Shown in pieces: positions 32,962 through 42,257 of a stretch of DNA of 49,403 nt. Numbering within the stretch: the stretch's first letter is position 1; each line of letters starts with the position of its first letter. The notes under the pieces were generated by a model. It saw only the letters and a list, made by a program, of their open reading frames with translations, had not been told where the DNA came from and ran no database searches. A program made the translations under genes and the position numbers. Where the stretch lies: positions 1-49,403 of the forward strand of contig JBKJUS010000172.1 in the NCBI GenBank assembly GCA_046590575.1, in the 5' to 3' direction. The stretch is from DATLNF01 sp046590575. GTDB taxonomy: Bacteria > Actinomycetota > Actinomycetes > BP-191.

Positions 32962-35378
32962 TCGGCGACCTCGGGGTCGGCACTGCGCGCCAGAGTGACA
33001 ACCGCGCCGGAACCCGGCGCGAGGTCGCGGCGTACTGCGCAGCCGGTGGAGTTGGTCGGCAGCCAGACGACACGGTCGGGCATCTCGGCGATCTCAACGT
33101 CGACTGTGATGCTTCCGCGATCGCTCGAAATCGTGACGCTCGCTCCAGCCTTCACTCCGACTTCCTTCGCCGTCGTCGCCGACAGCCGAGCGTGACTGCG
33201 CCGCGCGGTGCCGGCAAGGAAGGGCTCACCGTCCTGCATCCGGCCCCGGTCCAGCAGCAGCGGCCACGTGGCCAAGATCGCCTGACCTTCTGCCAGCGCC
33301 GCCGAGACGGGTGCGTCCGCAGCTTCGACGGAGGGACGTGCGCCGCCCCAGCTACCCAGCCGCTCGAGGTCGTCCCGAGCGCCCGCGGCATCGGAGAAGC
33401 CAAGGTTATGACCCATTCCGCGGGCCAGCAGCGCGAGCACGTGGAGGTCAGTCAATCCGGATCCGGTCGGTCGAAGGGTCGCTCCGAACGTCCTCGGACG
33501 GCCCTCCCAGTCGACGTACGTCCCGTCCCTCTCCGCGGAGGGCAGCACGGGCAGCACGACGTGGGCAAGCTCGGTGACAGCACTGCGACGGATGTCGAGC
33601 GCAACAAGTAAGCGCGCCGCCTCAAGGTGCTGGCGAGCAGCCGCAGGATCCGGAAGGTCGTCGGGGTCGACACCGGCGACCAGGAGCGCGTCGATCTCCC
33701 CAGCGCCTGCTGCGGCGAGCGCATCGACGCCGTCAAGACCCGGCTCCGCAGCCAGCGACACCCCCCATGCCGCCTCGATCTCGGCACGAGCCGCAGTGTC
33801 GGCCACGGGCCTACCGCCGGGAAGCAGGCTCGGGAAGGCACCGGCGTCCAGCGCGCCGCGGTCACCCGCGCGTCGCGGCACCCACGCGACACGGGCTCCG
33901 GTCGAGGCAGCCAGAGCGGAGACGGCGGCCAGCGCCCCTGGCGACGCGGCCAGCCGCTCGCCGACCAGGATCACCGACCCAGCTGCACGCAGAGCGGCGG
34001 CGGCGTCGTAAGCCGGACCCTGTGTCGCAGTGCACATCGTCGTGAGCAATGCCGCCTCGTCACCGGGTGAGGCAAGCAGCGCAGTGGCCCACATCTTGCG
34101 CAGGCTCGGTGTGCTGACGGAGGTGAGCGAGAAGACCTTGGTGTTGCCGCGGCGAGCGGCCTTGCGCAAGCGGAGGAAGATGATCGGCGACTCCTCCTCC
34201 GGCTCCAACGCCGCGAGGAGAACCACGGGCGCGTCGTCGAGGTCGGCGTAGGTCACGGTCGCGCCGGTACCAGCGACTCCCGCGAGGAAAGCGTCCTCCT
34301 CGGCGCTCCCGGCTCGGGTGCGGAAGTCGACGTGATGGGTGCCGAGGGCGACCCGGGCGAACTTCGCGTAGGCGTACGCGTCCTCGAGAGTCAGCCGACC
34401 TCCGGTCAGCACGGCTGAGCTGCGTGCCGCCCGCAGTCCGCCGGAGGCACGCTCCAGCGCTTCCGCCCACGAGGCCTCACGCAGGACGTCGCCCTCTCGG
34501 ACCATAGGCGTGGTGAGCCGGTCCGGCTCGGTCGCGTACGTGAACGCCCACCGGCCCTTGTCGCAGTTCCATTCCTCATTGACTTCGGGGTCGACGCCGG
34601 CGAGACGGCGCAGCACCGTGTTGCGCCGGGAGTCCGTGCGCGTCGCACAGCCGGACGCACAGTGCTCGCAGGCAGTCGGCTCGGACACCAGGTCGAACGG
34701 TCGTGCCTGGAATCGGTAGGCCGCACCCGTCAGTGCGCCGACCGGGCAGATCTGCACCGTGTTGCCCGAGAAGTAGGACTCAAACGGCTCGTCGGTGTAG
34801 ATCGCCACCTGCTCGAGCGCGCCCCGCTCGAACAGCTCGATGAACGGGTCGCCGGCGATCTGCTGCGAGAAGCGAGTGCACCGGGCGCACAGCACGCAGC
34901 GCTCGCGGTCGAGGAGCACCTGGCTGGAGATCGCGATCGGCTTGGGAAAGACCCGCTTCGCATCGACGAAGCGTGATTCACCGGGGCCGTTGGTCATCGT
35001 CTGGTTCTGCAGCGGGCACTCGCCGCCCTTGTCGCAGATCGGGCAGTCGAGCGGGTGGTTGATGAGCAACAGCTCGAGGGTGCCCTCCTGTCCCTTACGG
35101 GCGACCTCGGAGGTCATCTGGGTCCGGACGACCATGCCCTCGGTGCAGGTGGTAGTACACGCCGTCAGGGGCTTGCGCTGACCCTCTACTTCGACCAGGC
35201 ACTGCCGGCAGGCGCCGACCGGGTCGAGCAGCGGGTGGTCGCAGAACCGCGGCACGTGTACGCCGACCTGCTCTGCCGCACGAATCACCAGAGTCCCGGC
35301 AGGGACGACGATCGGCACGCCGTCGATCGTGACTGTGACGTTGTTCATGGCGACGCTGCTCATGCCGACGCTGCTCAT
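32958..35378 (-). CDS. nuoG: NADH-quinone oxidoreductase subunit G, 14-gene operon
   Basis: Largest peripheral subunit, 806 residues from ATG 35378, which overlaps the nuoF stop (ATGA). Iron-sulfur sites in order: [2Fe-2S] N1b ('FCDHPLLDPVGACRQCLVEV'), the His-ligated N5 ('HPLDCPICDKGGECPLQ'), N4 ('RCVLCARCTRF', 'CPVGALTG') and the extra N7 ('ACEHCASGCATRTDSR', 'NCDKGRW'). A molybdopterin-oxidoreductase-like C-terminal half follows, degenerate as usual. Further in-frame ATGs at 35363 and 35348 arise from short tandem repeats at the 5' end. Confidence 0.95.
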   Translation of the reverse strand: MSSVGMSSVAMNNVTVTIDGVPIVVPAGTLVIRAAEQVGVHVPRFCDHPLLDPVGACRQCLVEVEGQRKPLTACTTTCTEGMVVRTQMTSEVARKGQEGTLELLLINHPLDCPICDKGGECPLQNQTMTNGPGESRFVDAKRVFPKPIAISSQVLLDRERCVLCARCTRFSQQIAGDPFIELFERGALEQVAIYTDEPFESYFSGNTVQICPVGALTGAAYRFQARPFDLVSEPTACEHCASGCATRTDSRRNTVLRRLAGVDPEVNEEWNCDKGRWAFTYATEPDRLTTPMVREGDVLREASWAEALERASGGLRAARSSAVLTGGRLTLEDAYAYAKFARVALGTHHVDFRTRAGSAEEDAFLAGVAGTGATVTYADLDDAPVVLLAALEPEEESPIIFLRLRKAARRGNTKVFSLTSVSTPSLRKMWATALLASPGDEAALLTTMCTATQGPAYDAAAALRAAGSVILVGERLAASPGALAAVSALAASTGARVAWVPRRAGDRGALDAGAFPSLLPGGRPVADTAARAEIEAAWGVSLAAEPGLDGVDALAAAGAGEIDALLVAGVDPDDLPDPAAARQHLEAARLLVALDIRRSAVTELAHVVLPVLPSAERDGTYVDWEGRPRTFGATLRPTGSGLTDLHVLALLARGMGHNLGFSDAAGARDDLERLGSWGGARPSVEAADAPVSAALAEGQAILATWPLLLDRGRMQDGEPFLAGTARRSHARLSATTAKEVGVKAGASVTISSDRGSITVDVEIAEMPDRVVWLPTNSTGCAVRRDLAPGSGAVVTLARSADPEVAE
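35334..35378 (-). repeat. Three 15-base tandem units giving three in-frame nuoG start codons
   Basis: Minus-strand units ATGAGCAGCGTCGGC, ATGAGCAGCGTCGCC and ATGAACAACGTCACA follow each other, encoding MSSVG-MSSVA-MNNVT. The first two differ at one base. All three ATGs are in frame with nuoG. Confidence 0.85.
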
Positions 35379-36658
35379 GCCGACACCTCCGCGCGCCGCA
35401 GCGGGCACCTACCCAGCGTGTAGTGCGCGACGTACTCGTCGCGGAAGTACTGAATCGAGCTCACGATGGGACTCGTTGCCCCATCACCGAGCGCGCAGAA
35501 CGACCGACCGAAAATGTTGTCGCAGGTGTCGAGCAGCGTCGCGATGTCAGCCTCCGTACCCTGGCCGCTCTCGAGGCGCTGGAGGATCTGAACCATCCAG
35601 TAGGTGCCCTCCCGGCAGGGTGTGCACTTCCCGCACGACTCATGCGCGTAAAACTCCGTGAGCCGCAGCGCGGTCCTGACGATGCACGTCGTTTCGTCCA
35701 GCACCATAACGGCCGCTGTGCCGAGCAACGACCCCGCCGCCATCACACCCTCAAAATCCAGCGGTGTATCCAGATGCGCAGCAGTCAGCATCGGCGTCGA
35801 CGAGCCGCCCGGGGTCCACGCCTTGAGGGCACCTCCGGCGCGGACACCACCGGCGATGTCCATGATGAGTTCCCGCGCCGTCGTACCGAGAGGGACTTCG
35901 TACTGACCCGGGCGGGTGACGTGACCAGAGACGCTGAAGATTTTCGGCCCCGGAGACTTCTCGGTGCCCATCGACCGCCACCACTGCGATCCGTGCCGGA
36001 CGATGAACGGCACACTGGCAATGGTCTCCACGTTGTTGACAACAGTGGGGCACCCATAAAGACCGTGCGTCGCAGGGAACGGAGGTCGTAGCCGGGGCTG
36101 GCCGCGATATCCCTCAAGAGAATCGAGCAGCGCTGTTTCCTCGCCGCAGATGTAGGCGCCTGCGCCGCGATGCAGGGTGAGCTCGCACGCGAAGCCGGAA
36201 CCCAGGACGTCCTTGCCCAGGTAGCCCTTGGCGTAGGCCTCTGAGATGGCCTGCTCAAGGCGGCGTCCGGCGTGGACAAGCTCCCCGCGGAGGTAGATGA
36301 AGGCATGGCTGCAGCGAATCGCGTACGCCGCGATGACGATGCCCTCGATCAGCGAGTGAGGGTCCGTCATCATGAGCGGGGTGTCCTTGCAGGTGCCTGG
36401 CTCACCCTCGTCGGCGTTGACGACGACGTAATGCTCCTTGCCGTCACCCTGCGGGATGAAGCCCCACTTCATCCCGGTCGGGAAGCCGGCGCCGCCACGT
36501 CCGCGGAGGCCAGAGTCCTTCACTAGCTGGATGATCGAGTCAGGGTCTTGGGCGAGCGCCGCGCGCAACCCGACGTAGCCGTCCAGCCGCTCGTAGGTGT
36601 CGATTTTCCACGGCTCGGGCTCTGCCCAGCGCGCCGTGAGCACCGGAGTCAACGGCAT
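35375..36658 (-). CDS. nuoF: NADH-quinone oxidoreductase subunit F, 14-gene operon
   Basis: Binds NADH and FMN and starts electron flow. 427 residues. The flavin/NADH motifs are 'GRGGAGFPTGMKWGF' (about 53-67) and 'NADEGEPGTCKD' (about 81-92). The [4Fe-4S] N3 ligands are C342-C345-C348 ('ESCGKCTPCREGT') and C388. Its ATG overlaps the nuoE stop (TGATG). No second nuoF occurs for the other cluster. Confidence 0.97.
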   Translation of the reverse strand: MPLTPVLTARWAEPEPWKIDTYERLDGYVGLRAALAQDPDSIIQLVKDSGLRGRGGAGFPTGMKWGFIPQGDGKEHYVVVNADEGEPGTCKDTPLMMTDPHSLIEGIVIAAYAIRCSHAFIYLRGELVHAGRRLEQAISEAYAKGYLGKDVLGSGFACELTLHRGAGAYICGEETALLDSLEGYRGQPRLRPPFPATHGLYGCPTVVNNVETIASVPFIVRHGSQWWRSMGTEKSPGPKIFSVSGHVTRPGQYEVPLGTTARELIMDIAGGVRAGGALKAWTPGGSSTPMLTAAHLDTPLDFEGVMAAGSLLGTAAVMVLDETTCIVRTALRLTEFYAHESCGKCTPCREGTYWMVQILQRLESGQGTEADIATLLDTCDNIFGRSFCALGDGATSPIVSSIQYFRDEYVAHYTLGRCPLRRAEVSA

Positions 36659-37251
36659 CAGGACTCGCCTCCGGCGGCGGGTACGTCCGTCGCCTGAGCC
36701 GTGATGCCGAACCCGGCGAGCTGCAAGGAGACCTCACGAAAGGTCGAGACCGCGTCACCGCGGGTCGGCGTGGGTCGCTCGCCGCGGGCGAGAGCGTCGA
36801 CGAGTGCGACCGCGGCGTCGGGATCGGTGTTATCGAAGAACTCGTAGTTGACCGTCAGACACGGCGCGAAGTCGCAGGCGGCCAGGCACTCTGCGTGCTC
36901 CAACGTGAAGGTGCCGTCGGCCGTCGTCTGGTCGTGACCGACGCCGAGCCGATCCTTGAGCCGGGCGTAGACCTCCTCGCCTCCGAGCAGCTGGCACGAC
37001 AGGTTGGTGCAGACGGAGACGAGGAAGTCGCCGACCGGACGGCGCTTGTACATCGTGTAGAAGGTCGCGACACCGCCGACCTCCGCCTTGGTCAGCTCGA
37101 GCATCTCCGCGCAGAAAGCCACACCGTCCGGCGTGACGCACCCCTCCTCGGCTTGCACGAGGTGCAGCATCGGCAACAGCGCAGATCGTGGCTTCGGGTA
37201 GCGCGCGATGATCGCCCGCGCTTTCTCGCGAGTGTCTTCAGTCAGGCTCAT
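36658..37251 (-). CDS. nuoE: NADH-quinone oxidoreductase subunit E, 14-gene operon
   Basis: Thioredoxin-fold subunit with the [2Fe-2S] cluster N1a. Ligands are C81 and C86 ('VCTNLSCQLLGG') and C122 and C126 ('AECLAACDFAPC'). 197 residues; slightly shorter at the C-terminus than many actinobacterial homologues. ATGA overlap with the nuoD stop. Confidence 0.96.
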   Translation of the reverse strand: MSLTEDTREKARAIIARYPKPRSALLPMLHLVQAEEGCVTPDGVAFCAEMLELTKAEVGGVATFYTMYKRRPVGDFLVSVCTNLSCQLLGGEEVYARLKDRLGVGHDQTTADGTFTLEHAECLAACDFAPCLTVNYEFFDNTDPDAAVALVDALARGERPTPTRGDAVSTFREVSLQLAGFGITAQATDVPAAGGES

Positions 37252-38561
37252 CGATCAACGCCGCCCATGACAGGATCGATGCTGGCTACTGCAGCGATGA
37301 CGTCGGCCAGCAGTCCCCCCTCGACCATCGCGGGCACAGCCTGCAGATTGACGAACGATGGATCGCGCACGTGCACGCGATACGGCCGGTTGGAGCCGTC
37401 CGCAACGACGTGGTAGCCGAGCTCGCCGCGCGGCGACTCGATGGGCACGTAGACCTGGCCGGCCGGCACTCGGAAGCCTTCAGTGACCAGCTTGAAGTGA
37501 TGGATCAGCGCCTCCATCGAGTCAGCCATGATCCGGCGCACGTGGTCGAGCGAGTTGCCGAGCCCGTCAGGGCCGAGAGCGAGCTGTGACGGCCAGGCGA
37601 TCTTCTTGTCCGCGACCATCACCGGCCCCGGGCGCAGCCGGTCGAGCGCCTGCCGGACGATCTTGAGCGACTCTCGCATCTCTTGCATCCGGAGCACGTA
37701 GCGCGAGTAGACGTCACAGTCGGTCGACGTAGGTACGTCGAAGTCGTAGGTCTCATAGCCGCAGTAGGGCTCGGTCTTGCGCAGGTCGTAAACGTAACCG
37801 GCCGAGCGCAGCAAGGGCCCGGTCACCCCGAGGGCGACGCAGCCGGTGAGGTCGAGGTAGCCGACGCCGCGGGTACGACGTACCCAGATCGGGTTGGCCG
37901 AGAGCAGGTCCTCGTACTCGTCAAGCCGCTTGGGCATGATCGCGAGGAAGTCGCGGATCTTCTCCTCCGCTCCGGCCGGGAGATCGACTGCCACCCCTCC
38001 GGGTCGGACGTATGCGTGGTTCATCCGCAGGCCGGTGATCATCTCGAGGATGTCGAGGATGAGCTCCCGCTCGCGCCAGCCGTAGAGCATGATCGAAAGG
38101 GCGCCCAGCTCAAGACCGGTGGTCGCCAGCCAGACGAGGTGCGACGCGATGCGCTGCAGCTCCATCAGCAGGACCCGGATGGTAGTGGCGCGCTCCGGGG
38201 CCTCGATGTCGAGCAGCTTCTCCACCGCTAGGCAGTACGCCGTCTCGTTGAACAGCGGGGAGAGGTAGTCCATCCGGGTGACGAGGGTGGTGCCCTGCAC
38301 CCAGTTGCGGTACTCGGTGGTCTTCTCGATGCCGGTGTGCAGGTAGCCGATCACGAGACGGCAGCTGATGACCGACTCGCCTTCGAGCTCGAGCACGAGT
38401 CGCAGCACCCCGTGGGTCGAGGGGTGCTGGGGGCCCATGTTCAGCACGATGCGCTCGTCGCCCACCGGATTGGCGAAGACCTCGTCCCAGTCCTGACCCT
38501 GGACGGTGATGACCCGACCCTCGTCGAGGACCGCACCCGCCGGCGCGTAGAGGTCGCTCAC
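37248..38561 (-). CDS. nuoD: NADH-quinone oxidoreductase subunit D, 14-gene operon (the only nuoD in the window)
   Basis: 49 kDa subunit that forms the quinone chamber with NuoB and NuoH and is related to [NiFe] hydrogenase large subunits. 437 residues. Signatures: 'NMGPQHPSTHGVLRLVLELE' with the quinone-site His, 'GYLHTGIEKTTEYRNW' and 'YVPIESPRGELGYHVVADGS'. Start GTG at 38561 overlaps the nuoC stop (GTGA). The second nuo cluster has no counterpart. Confidence 0.97.
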   Translation of the reverse strand: MSDLYAPAGAVLDEGRVITVQGQDWDEVFANPVGDERIVLNMGPQHPSTHGVLRLVLELEGESVISCRLVIGYLHTGIEKTTEYRNWVQGTTLVTRMDYLSPLFNETAYCLAVEKLLDIEAPERATTIRVLLMELQRIASHLVWLATTGLELGALSIMLYGWRERELILDILEMITGLRMNHAYVRPGGVAVDLPAGAEEKIRDFLAIMPKRLDEYEDLLSANPIWVRRTRGVGYLDLTGCVALGVTGPLLRSAGYVYDLRKTEPYCGYETYDFDVPTSTDCDVYSRYVLRMQEMRESLKIVRQALDRLRPGPVMVADKKIAWPSQLALGPDGLGNSLDHVRRIMADSMEALIHHFKLVTEGFRVPAGQVYVPIESPRGELGYHVVADGSNRPYRVHVRDPSFVNLQAVPAMVEGGLLADVIAAVASIDPVMGGVDR

Positions 38562-39154
38562 GCCCAGGCCCTCCGGTCCTCGGGCGGCGGGATCTGTGCC
38601 CCGTGGTACTCCACGGGTATGCCGCCGAGTGGATAGTCCTTGCGCTGCGGATGGCCGTCCCAGTCATCGGGCATCTGAATGCGGGTGAGCGCCGGGTGCC
38701 CGTCGAAGACGATGCCGAAAAAGTCGAAGGTCTCACGCTCGTGCCAATCAGCGCTCGGCCACACGTCGACCACACTCGGCACATGCGGGTCGTCGACGGT
38801 CACCGCAACCTCGAGCCGGACCCGCCTGCGGTAGGTCAACGAGGTCAGGTGGTAGACGGCGTGCAGCCGACGCTCATCGAGCCCGAGGTAGTCGACGCCG
38901 GACAGGCTGGAGAGCAGCTCGCAGCGAAGCTCGTCGCGCAACACGCGCGCCGCTGCGGGAAGCGCGGCCCGCTCAACGTGGATGGTGAGCTCGCCACGGT
39001 CGACGACGACCTTCTCGACCCCTTCTCCGACAGCCTTGGCTACGACATCGATGGCACCGTGGGCCCAGGCGTTGAGATCCTCGAGCGCACCGACGACCGG
39101 AGCCGGGCGGGGCGACGACGTATGCCGTGGCATGCCCGACGTGGCACTCGTCAT
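38558..39154 (-). CDS. nuoC: NADH-quinone oxidoreductase subunit C, 14-gene operon
   Basis: 198-residue 30 kDa-family subunit with 'DWHERETFDFFGIVFDGHP' and 'MPDDWDGHPQRKDYPL'. It has a longer N-terminus and C-terminus than the 163-residue second-cluster NuoC. ATGA overlap with the nuoB stop. Confidence 0.96.
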   Translation of the reverse strand: MTSATSGMPRHTSSPRPAPVVGALEDLNAWAHGAIDVVAKAVGEGVEKVVVDRGELTIHVERAALPAAARVLRDELRCELLSSLSGVDYLGLDERRLHAVYHLTSLTYRRRVRLEVAVTVDDPHVPSVVDVWPSADWHERETFDFFGIVFDGHPALTRIQMPDDWDGHPQRKDYPLGGIPVEYHGAQIPPPEDRRAWA

Positions 39155-39654
39155 ACGGCGGTCCCGACGCCGGTGTCCCGATGCGCACCGAGCGGCTCAA
39201 GGCCGATCTTCGCGTGCAACTTCAGGATCGCATCGAGCAGCATCTCCGGACGGGGCGGACACCCCGGGAGGTACATGTCGACGGGGACAACGTGGTCGAC
39301 GCCCTGCACGATCGCGTAGTTGTTGAACATGCCGCCGCTGCTCGCGCACACACCCATGGCGATGACCCACTTGGGCTCAGGCATCTGGTCGTAGATCTGC
39401 CGCAGCACGGGCGCCATCTTTTGGCTAACGCGGCCGGCGACGATCATCAAGTCGGCCTGCCGGGGCGAGGCACGGAAGACCTCCATGCCGAAGCGCGCCA
39501 TGTCGTACCGTCCGGCGCCCGTCGCCATCATCTCGATAGCACAGCAGGCGAGGCCGAAGGTCGCCGGCCACAAGGACGACTTGCGCGACCAGTTGACGAA
39601 CTTCTCGACTGAGGTGAGCAGCACCCCGCTTGGCAGCTTCTCCTCTAATCCCAC
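39151..39654 (-). CDS. nuoB: NADH-quinone oxidoreductase subunit B, 14-gene operon
   Basis: 167 residues with all N2 cluster ligands: C37-C38 ('GLACCAIEM'), C103 ('AMGVCASSGG') and C132 ('YLPGCPPRPE'). The position three after C103 is Ser, not Cys. It overlaps nuoA by 10 bases, the same arrangement as in the second cluster. Confidence 0.97.
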   Translation of the reverse strand: MGLEEKLPSGVLLTSVEKFVNWSRKSSLWPATFGLACCAIEMMATGAGRYDMARFGMEVFRASPRQADLMIVAGRVSQKMAPVLRQIYDQMPEPKWVIAMGVCASSGGMFNNYAIVQGVDHVVPVDMYLPGCPPRPEMLLDAILKLHAKIGLEPLGAHRDTGVGTAV

Positions 39655-40004
39655 TCAAGGCCTCCCCGGCGCCAGACATAGGCGTAGGCGACGAAGACAG
39701 TGCCGATGAACAACATCATCTCGATCAGTCCGAAAACGCCGAGTTGCTCGAAGGCCACGGCCCACGGGTAGAGGAAGATAATCTCGATGTCGAAGATGAT
39801 GAAGAGCATCGCGGTCAGGTAGAACTTCACCGGGAATCGGCTGCCCTCATCGCGTGGCTCGGGCTCGATACCCGACTCGTACGCCGATGACTTAGCCCGG
39901 TTGAAGCGACGGGGTCCGATCAGCGCGCCGGCCACCACGGAGAAGATCGCGAATCCCGCTGCGAGCACGAAGAGCACGAGGATCGGCAGGTAGGGCCGGA
40001 GCAC
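39645..40004 (-). CDS. nuoA: NADH-quinone oxidoreductase subunit A, 14-gene operon
   Basis: 119 residues, three helices, with 'YESGIEPEP' and 'AMLFIIFDIEIIFLYPWAVA'. The start is GTG at 40004, six bases after GAGGAG. It is the first gene of the operon; the order A to N is complete and uninterrupted down to 25,127, with nearly every junction overlapping or abutting. Confidence 0.96.
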   Translation of the reverse strand: MLRPYLPILVLFVLAAGFAIFSVVAGALIGPRRFNRAKSSAYESGIEPEPRDEGSRFPVKFYLTAMLFIIFDIEIIFLYPWAVAFEQLGVFGLIEMMLFIGTVFVAYAYVWRRGGLEWD

Positions 40005-40052
40005 CAGGAACTCCTCTCTCGGGTCGGGTCAGGAGGGGGCGAAGTTGGCGAC

Positions 40053-40082
40053 AGCCTATGGGCGGGCTCCACCCAAGACCAA
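40053..40082 (-). promoter_or_regulatory. Candidate promoter for the 14-gene nuo operon
   Basis: On the minus strand TTGGTC (40077-40082) and TAGGCT (40053-40058) are 18 bases apart, just after the stop codon of the upstream reductase gene. Predicted leader about 40 bases. The -35 match is modest, and read-through from the menaquinone genes is also possible. Confidence 0.35.
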
Positions 40083-40087
40083 AGCGG

Positions 40088-41428
40088 CTAAGCCGCTGGG
40101 GCGATGCGGGACATGGCGTTGATGACCTTGTCCATCGCATCGCCGCCGCGCGGGTCGGTGAGGTTGGCGAGCAGCTTGAGCGTGAACTTCATCAGCAGCG
40201 GTCGCGGCAGCCCGTACTTCGTGGCGATCTTCATGACATGCGGGTTGCCGATCGCGTGCACGAAGACCCGACCGAGCGTGTAGTAGCCGCCGTACCGGGC
40301 CTTGAGCTCGGCGGGATAACGGGCCAGCGCTTGGTCTGTGCCCGGACTGCCGACGCTGCCCCGGGCGAGCGCCTGCACCGCGACCTCGGCGGCCAGCTCG
40401 CCGGTCTCCATCGCGTAGGCGATGCCCTCGCCGTTGAACGGGTTGACCGCACCGCCGGCGTCGCCGACGAGCATCATCCCGCGCGTGTAGTGCGGAGTGC
40501 GGTTGAAGCCCATCGGAAGCGCGCCACCCTTGACCGGACCCACGGCGTGGTCCTCGGTGAAGCCCCAGTCGGCCGGCATGCCGCTGAGCCACGACTCGAG
40601 CAGCACCTTGTAGTTGGTCGCTCGGAAGGAGTCGCTGGTGTTGAGAAGTCCGAGCCCGACATTGGAGGTTCCGTCGCCGACGGGGAAGATCCAGCCGTAG
40701 CCGGGCAGCAGCGTGTCGCCCTGCCAGAGCTCCAGCCACGACTCGAGGTAGGTGTCGTTCGTGCGGGGTGACGTGAAGTACCGGCGTACGGCGACGCCCA
40801 TCGGGCGATCCTCGCGCTTGGCCAGACCCATCGCGAGACCAAGTCGGCTCGAGCTGCCGTCGGCGGCGATCACCAGCCGGGCCCGGTAGGTGGCCTCTTC
40901 GCCGAGGTGACGGTCACGGCTCGGGCGGCCGCCGACGTCTTCAGGCACCCGGCGTGCGGTGACCCCGACGAGCCGACCGGCGTCGTCGAGTACCGGACCC
41001 GTCACCTCGGTGAGCTCCTGGAGCCGGGCGCCGGCCTTCTGCGCAGTGCGCGCCAGGATTTCGTCGAAATCCAGCCGGGTGCGTACCAGGCCGTAGTCGG
41101 GATAGCTGGCCAGCTGCGGCCACGGCAGCTCCAACCGGACTCCGCCGCCGATGATGCGCAGGCCCTCATTGCGCGACCAACCCGGCCCGTGGGTGTCGAT
41201 ACCCATGCCGATCAGGCTCTTCACTGCACGAGGGGTCAGCCCGTCTCCGCAGACCTTCTCGCGGGGGAAGCTCGACTTCTCGAGCACGAGGACGTCGAGC
41301 CCGGCCTGCGCGAGGTGGTAGGCCGCCGCGGCGCCGCCGGGGCCGGCGCCGACGACGATGACGTCGGCGTCCTGCATCGAGGCTGCGTCAGTTTTCGATC
41401 CTGTAGGGCGCACTCCTTTGGGGCTCAC
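40088..41428 (-). CDS. menJ: Geranylgeranyl reductase family FAD enzyme, probable menaquinone side-chain reductase (MenJ type)
   Basis: FAD-dependent reductase of about 446 residues. The Rossmann motif is 'VIVVGAGPGGAAAAYHLA', followed by 'FPREKVCGDGLTPRAV', and the second FAD motif is 'GMMLVGDAGGAVNPFNGEGI'. In M. tuberculosis the homologue MenJ saturates one isoprene unit of menaquinone and is encoded near menG, a prenyl synthase and htpX, as here. I chose GTG at 41428, eight bases after AGGAAGG; ATG at 41377 is the alternative. A role on other prenyl lipids cannot be excluded. Confidence 0.87.
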   Translation of the reverse strand: MSPKGVRPTGSKTDAASMQDADVIVVGAGPGGAAAAYHLAQAGLDVLVLEKSSFPREKVCGDGLTPRAVKSLIGMGIDTHGPGWSRNEGLRIIGGGVRLELPWPQLASYPDYGLVRTRLDFDEILARTAQKAGARLQELTEVTGPVLDDAGRLVGVTARRVPEDVGGRPSRDRHLGEEATYRARLVIAADGSSSRLGLAMGLAKREDRPMGVAVRRYFTSPRTNDTYLESWLELWQGDTLLPGYGWIFPVGDGTSNVGLGLLNTSDSFRATNYKVLLESWLSGMPADWGFTEDHAVGPVKGGALPMGFNRTPHYTRGMMLVGDAGGAVNPFNGEGIAYAMETGELAAEVAVQALARGSVGSPGTDQALARYPAELKARYGGYYTLGRVFVHAIGNPHVMKIATKYGLPRPLLMKFTLKLLANLTDPRGGDAMDKVINAMSRIAPAA

Positions 41429-41507
41429 GCCAACTGCCTTCCTGGAGCCAAGCGTCCGCTTGTGAATCATTTCACGAGCGGTCGCCGCCAGTGTAGAACG
41501 ACGACCT

Positions 41508-42257
41508 TCACCCTGCCACTGACGACGCCGGCTGCCCTCCTGTGACGACCGGCTTGCGGGCGCGATGGAGCGCGACAACACCGCCAGTCAGGTCCCGCCA
41601 CGACACCGCCGTCCAACCGCTCGACGTGATTTCCTGCGCCAGGCCGGCTTGGTCCGGCCACGCACGGATCGACTCAGCCAGGTAGACGTAGGCATCGGGA
41701 TCGCTCGAGATCTTCGTCGCGACAACAGGCAGCGCGCGCATGAGATAGCCCAAATACGCCGTGCGAAACGGGCGCCAGGTCGGGTGGCTGAACTCGCACA
41801 CGACGAGGCGGCCGCCAGGCTTCGTCACCCGAAACAGCTCACGCAGGCCGGCGTCAGCGTCGACGAGGTTGCGTAGTCCGAAGGAGATGGTGACCGCGTC
41901 AAACACCGCGTCGCGAAACGGTAGGTGCAGCCCGTCTCCGGCGATGCACGCCACCCGGCCGACGTCCGCTCCACCCCGTCGACGGGCACCGGTCGCCAGC
42001 ATGCCGAGGCTGAAGTCGCAGGCCACCACGCGCCCACCCGTCCCGGCGACCGCGACGGACGACGTCCCGGTCCCCGCCGCTAGGTCGAGGGCGGTCTCCC
42101 CCGGAGCAAGCCGCACCGACCGTGCCGTCATGTCGCGCCAGCCGCGGTCGCGGCCCAGCGAGAGCACAGCGTTGGTCCGGTCGTAGCGCGGCGCTACCTC
42201 GTCGAACATGGCCGCGACGTCACCCGGCGCCTTGTCCAGGTGTGCTCGGCGGCTCAT
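41508..42257 (-). CDS. menG: Demethylmenaquinone methyltransferase
   Basis: SAM-dependent C-methyltransferase, the last step of menaquinone synthesis. 249 residues. Family marks: 'FDEVAPRYDRTNAVLSLGRD' at the N-terminus, SAM-binding 'ALDLAAGTGTSSVAVA', 'FDAVTISFGLRNLVDADAGL' and 'KPGGRLVVCEFSHP'. ATG overlaps the stop of the upstream deaminase (ATGA). It is common to the classical and futalosine pathways. Confidence 0.94.
   Translation of the reverse strand: MSRRAHLDKAPGDVAAMFDEVAPRYDRTNAVLSLGRDRGWRDMTARSVRLAPGETALDLAAGTGTSSVAVAGTGGRVVACDFSLGMLATGARRRGGADVGRVACIAGDGLHLPFRDAVFDAVTISFGLRNLVDADAGLRELFRVTKPGGRLVVCEFSHPTWRPFRTAYLGYLMRALPVVATKISSDPDAYVYLAESIRAWPDQAGLAQEITSSGWTAVSWRDLTGGVVALHRARKPVVTGGQPASSVAG

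Noticed and set aside
41429..41581. Longer N-terminus for the MenJ-like reductase
   Set aside because: The extra 51 codons overlap the end of menG, have no family similarity and no better ribosome-binding site than GTG 41428.
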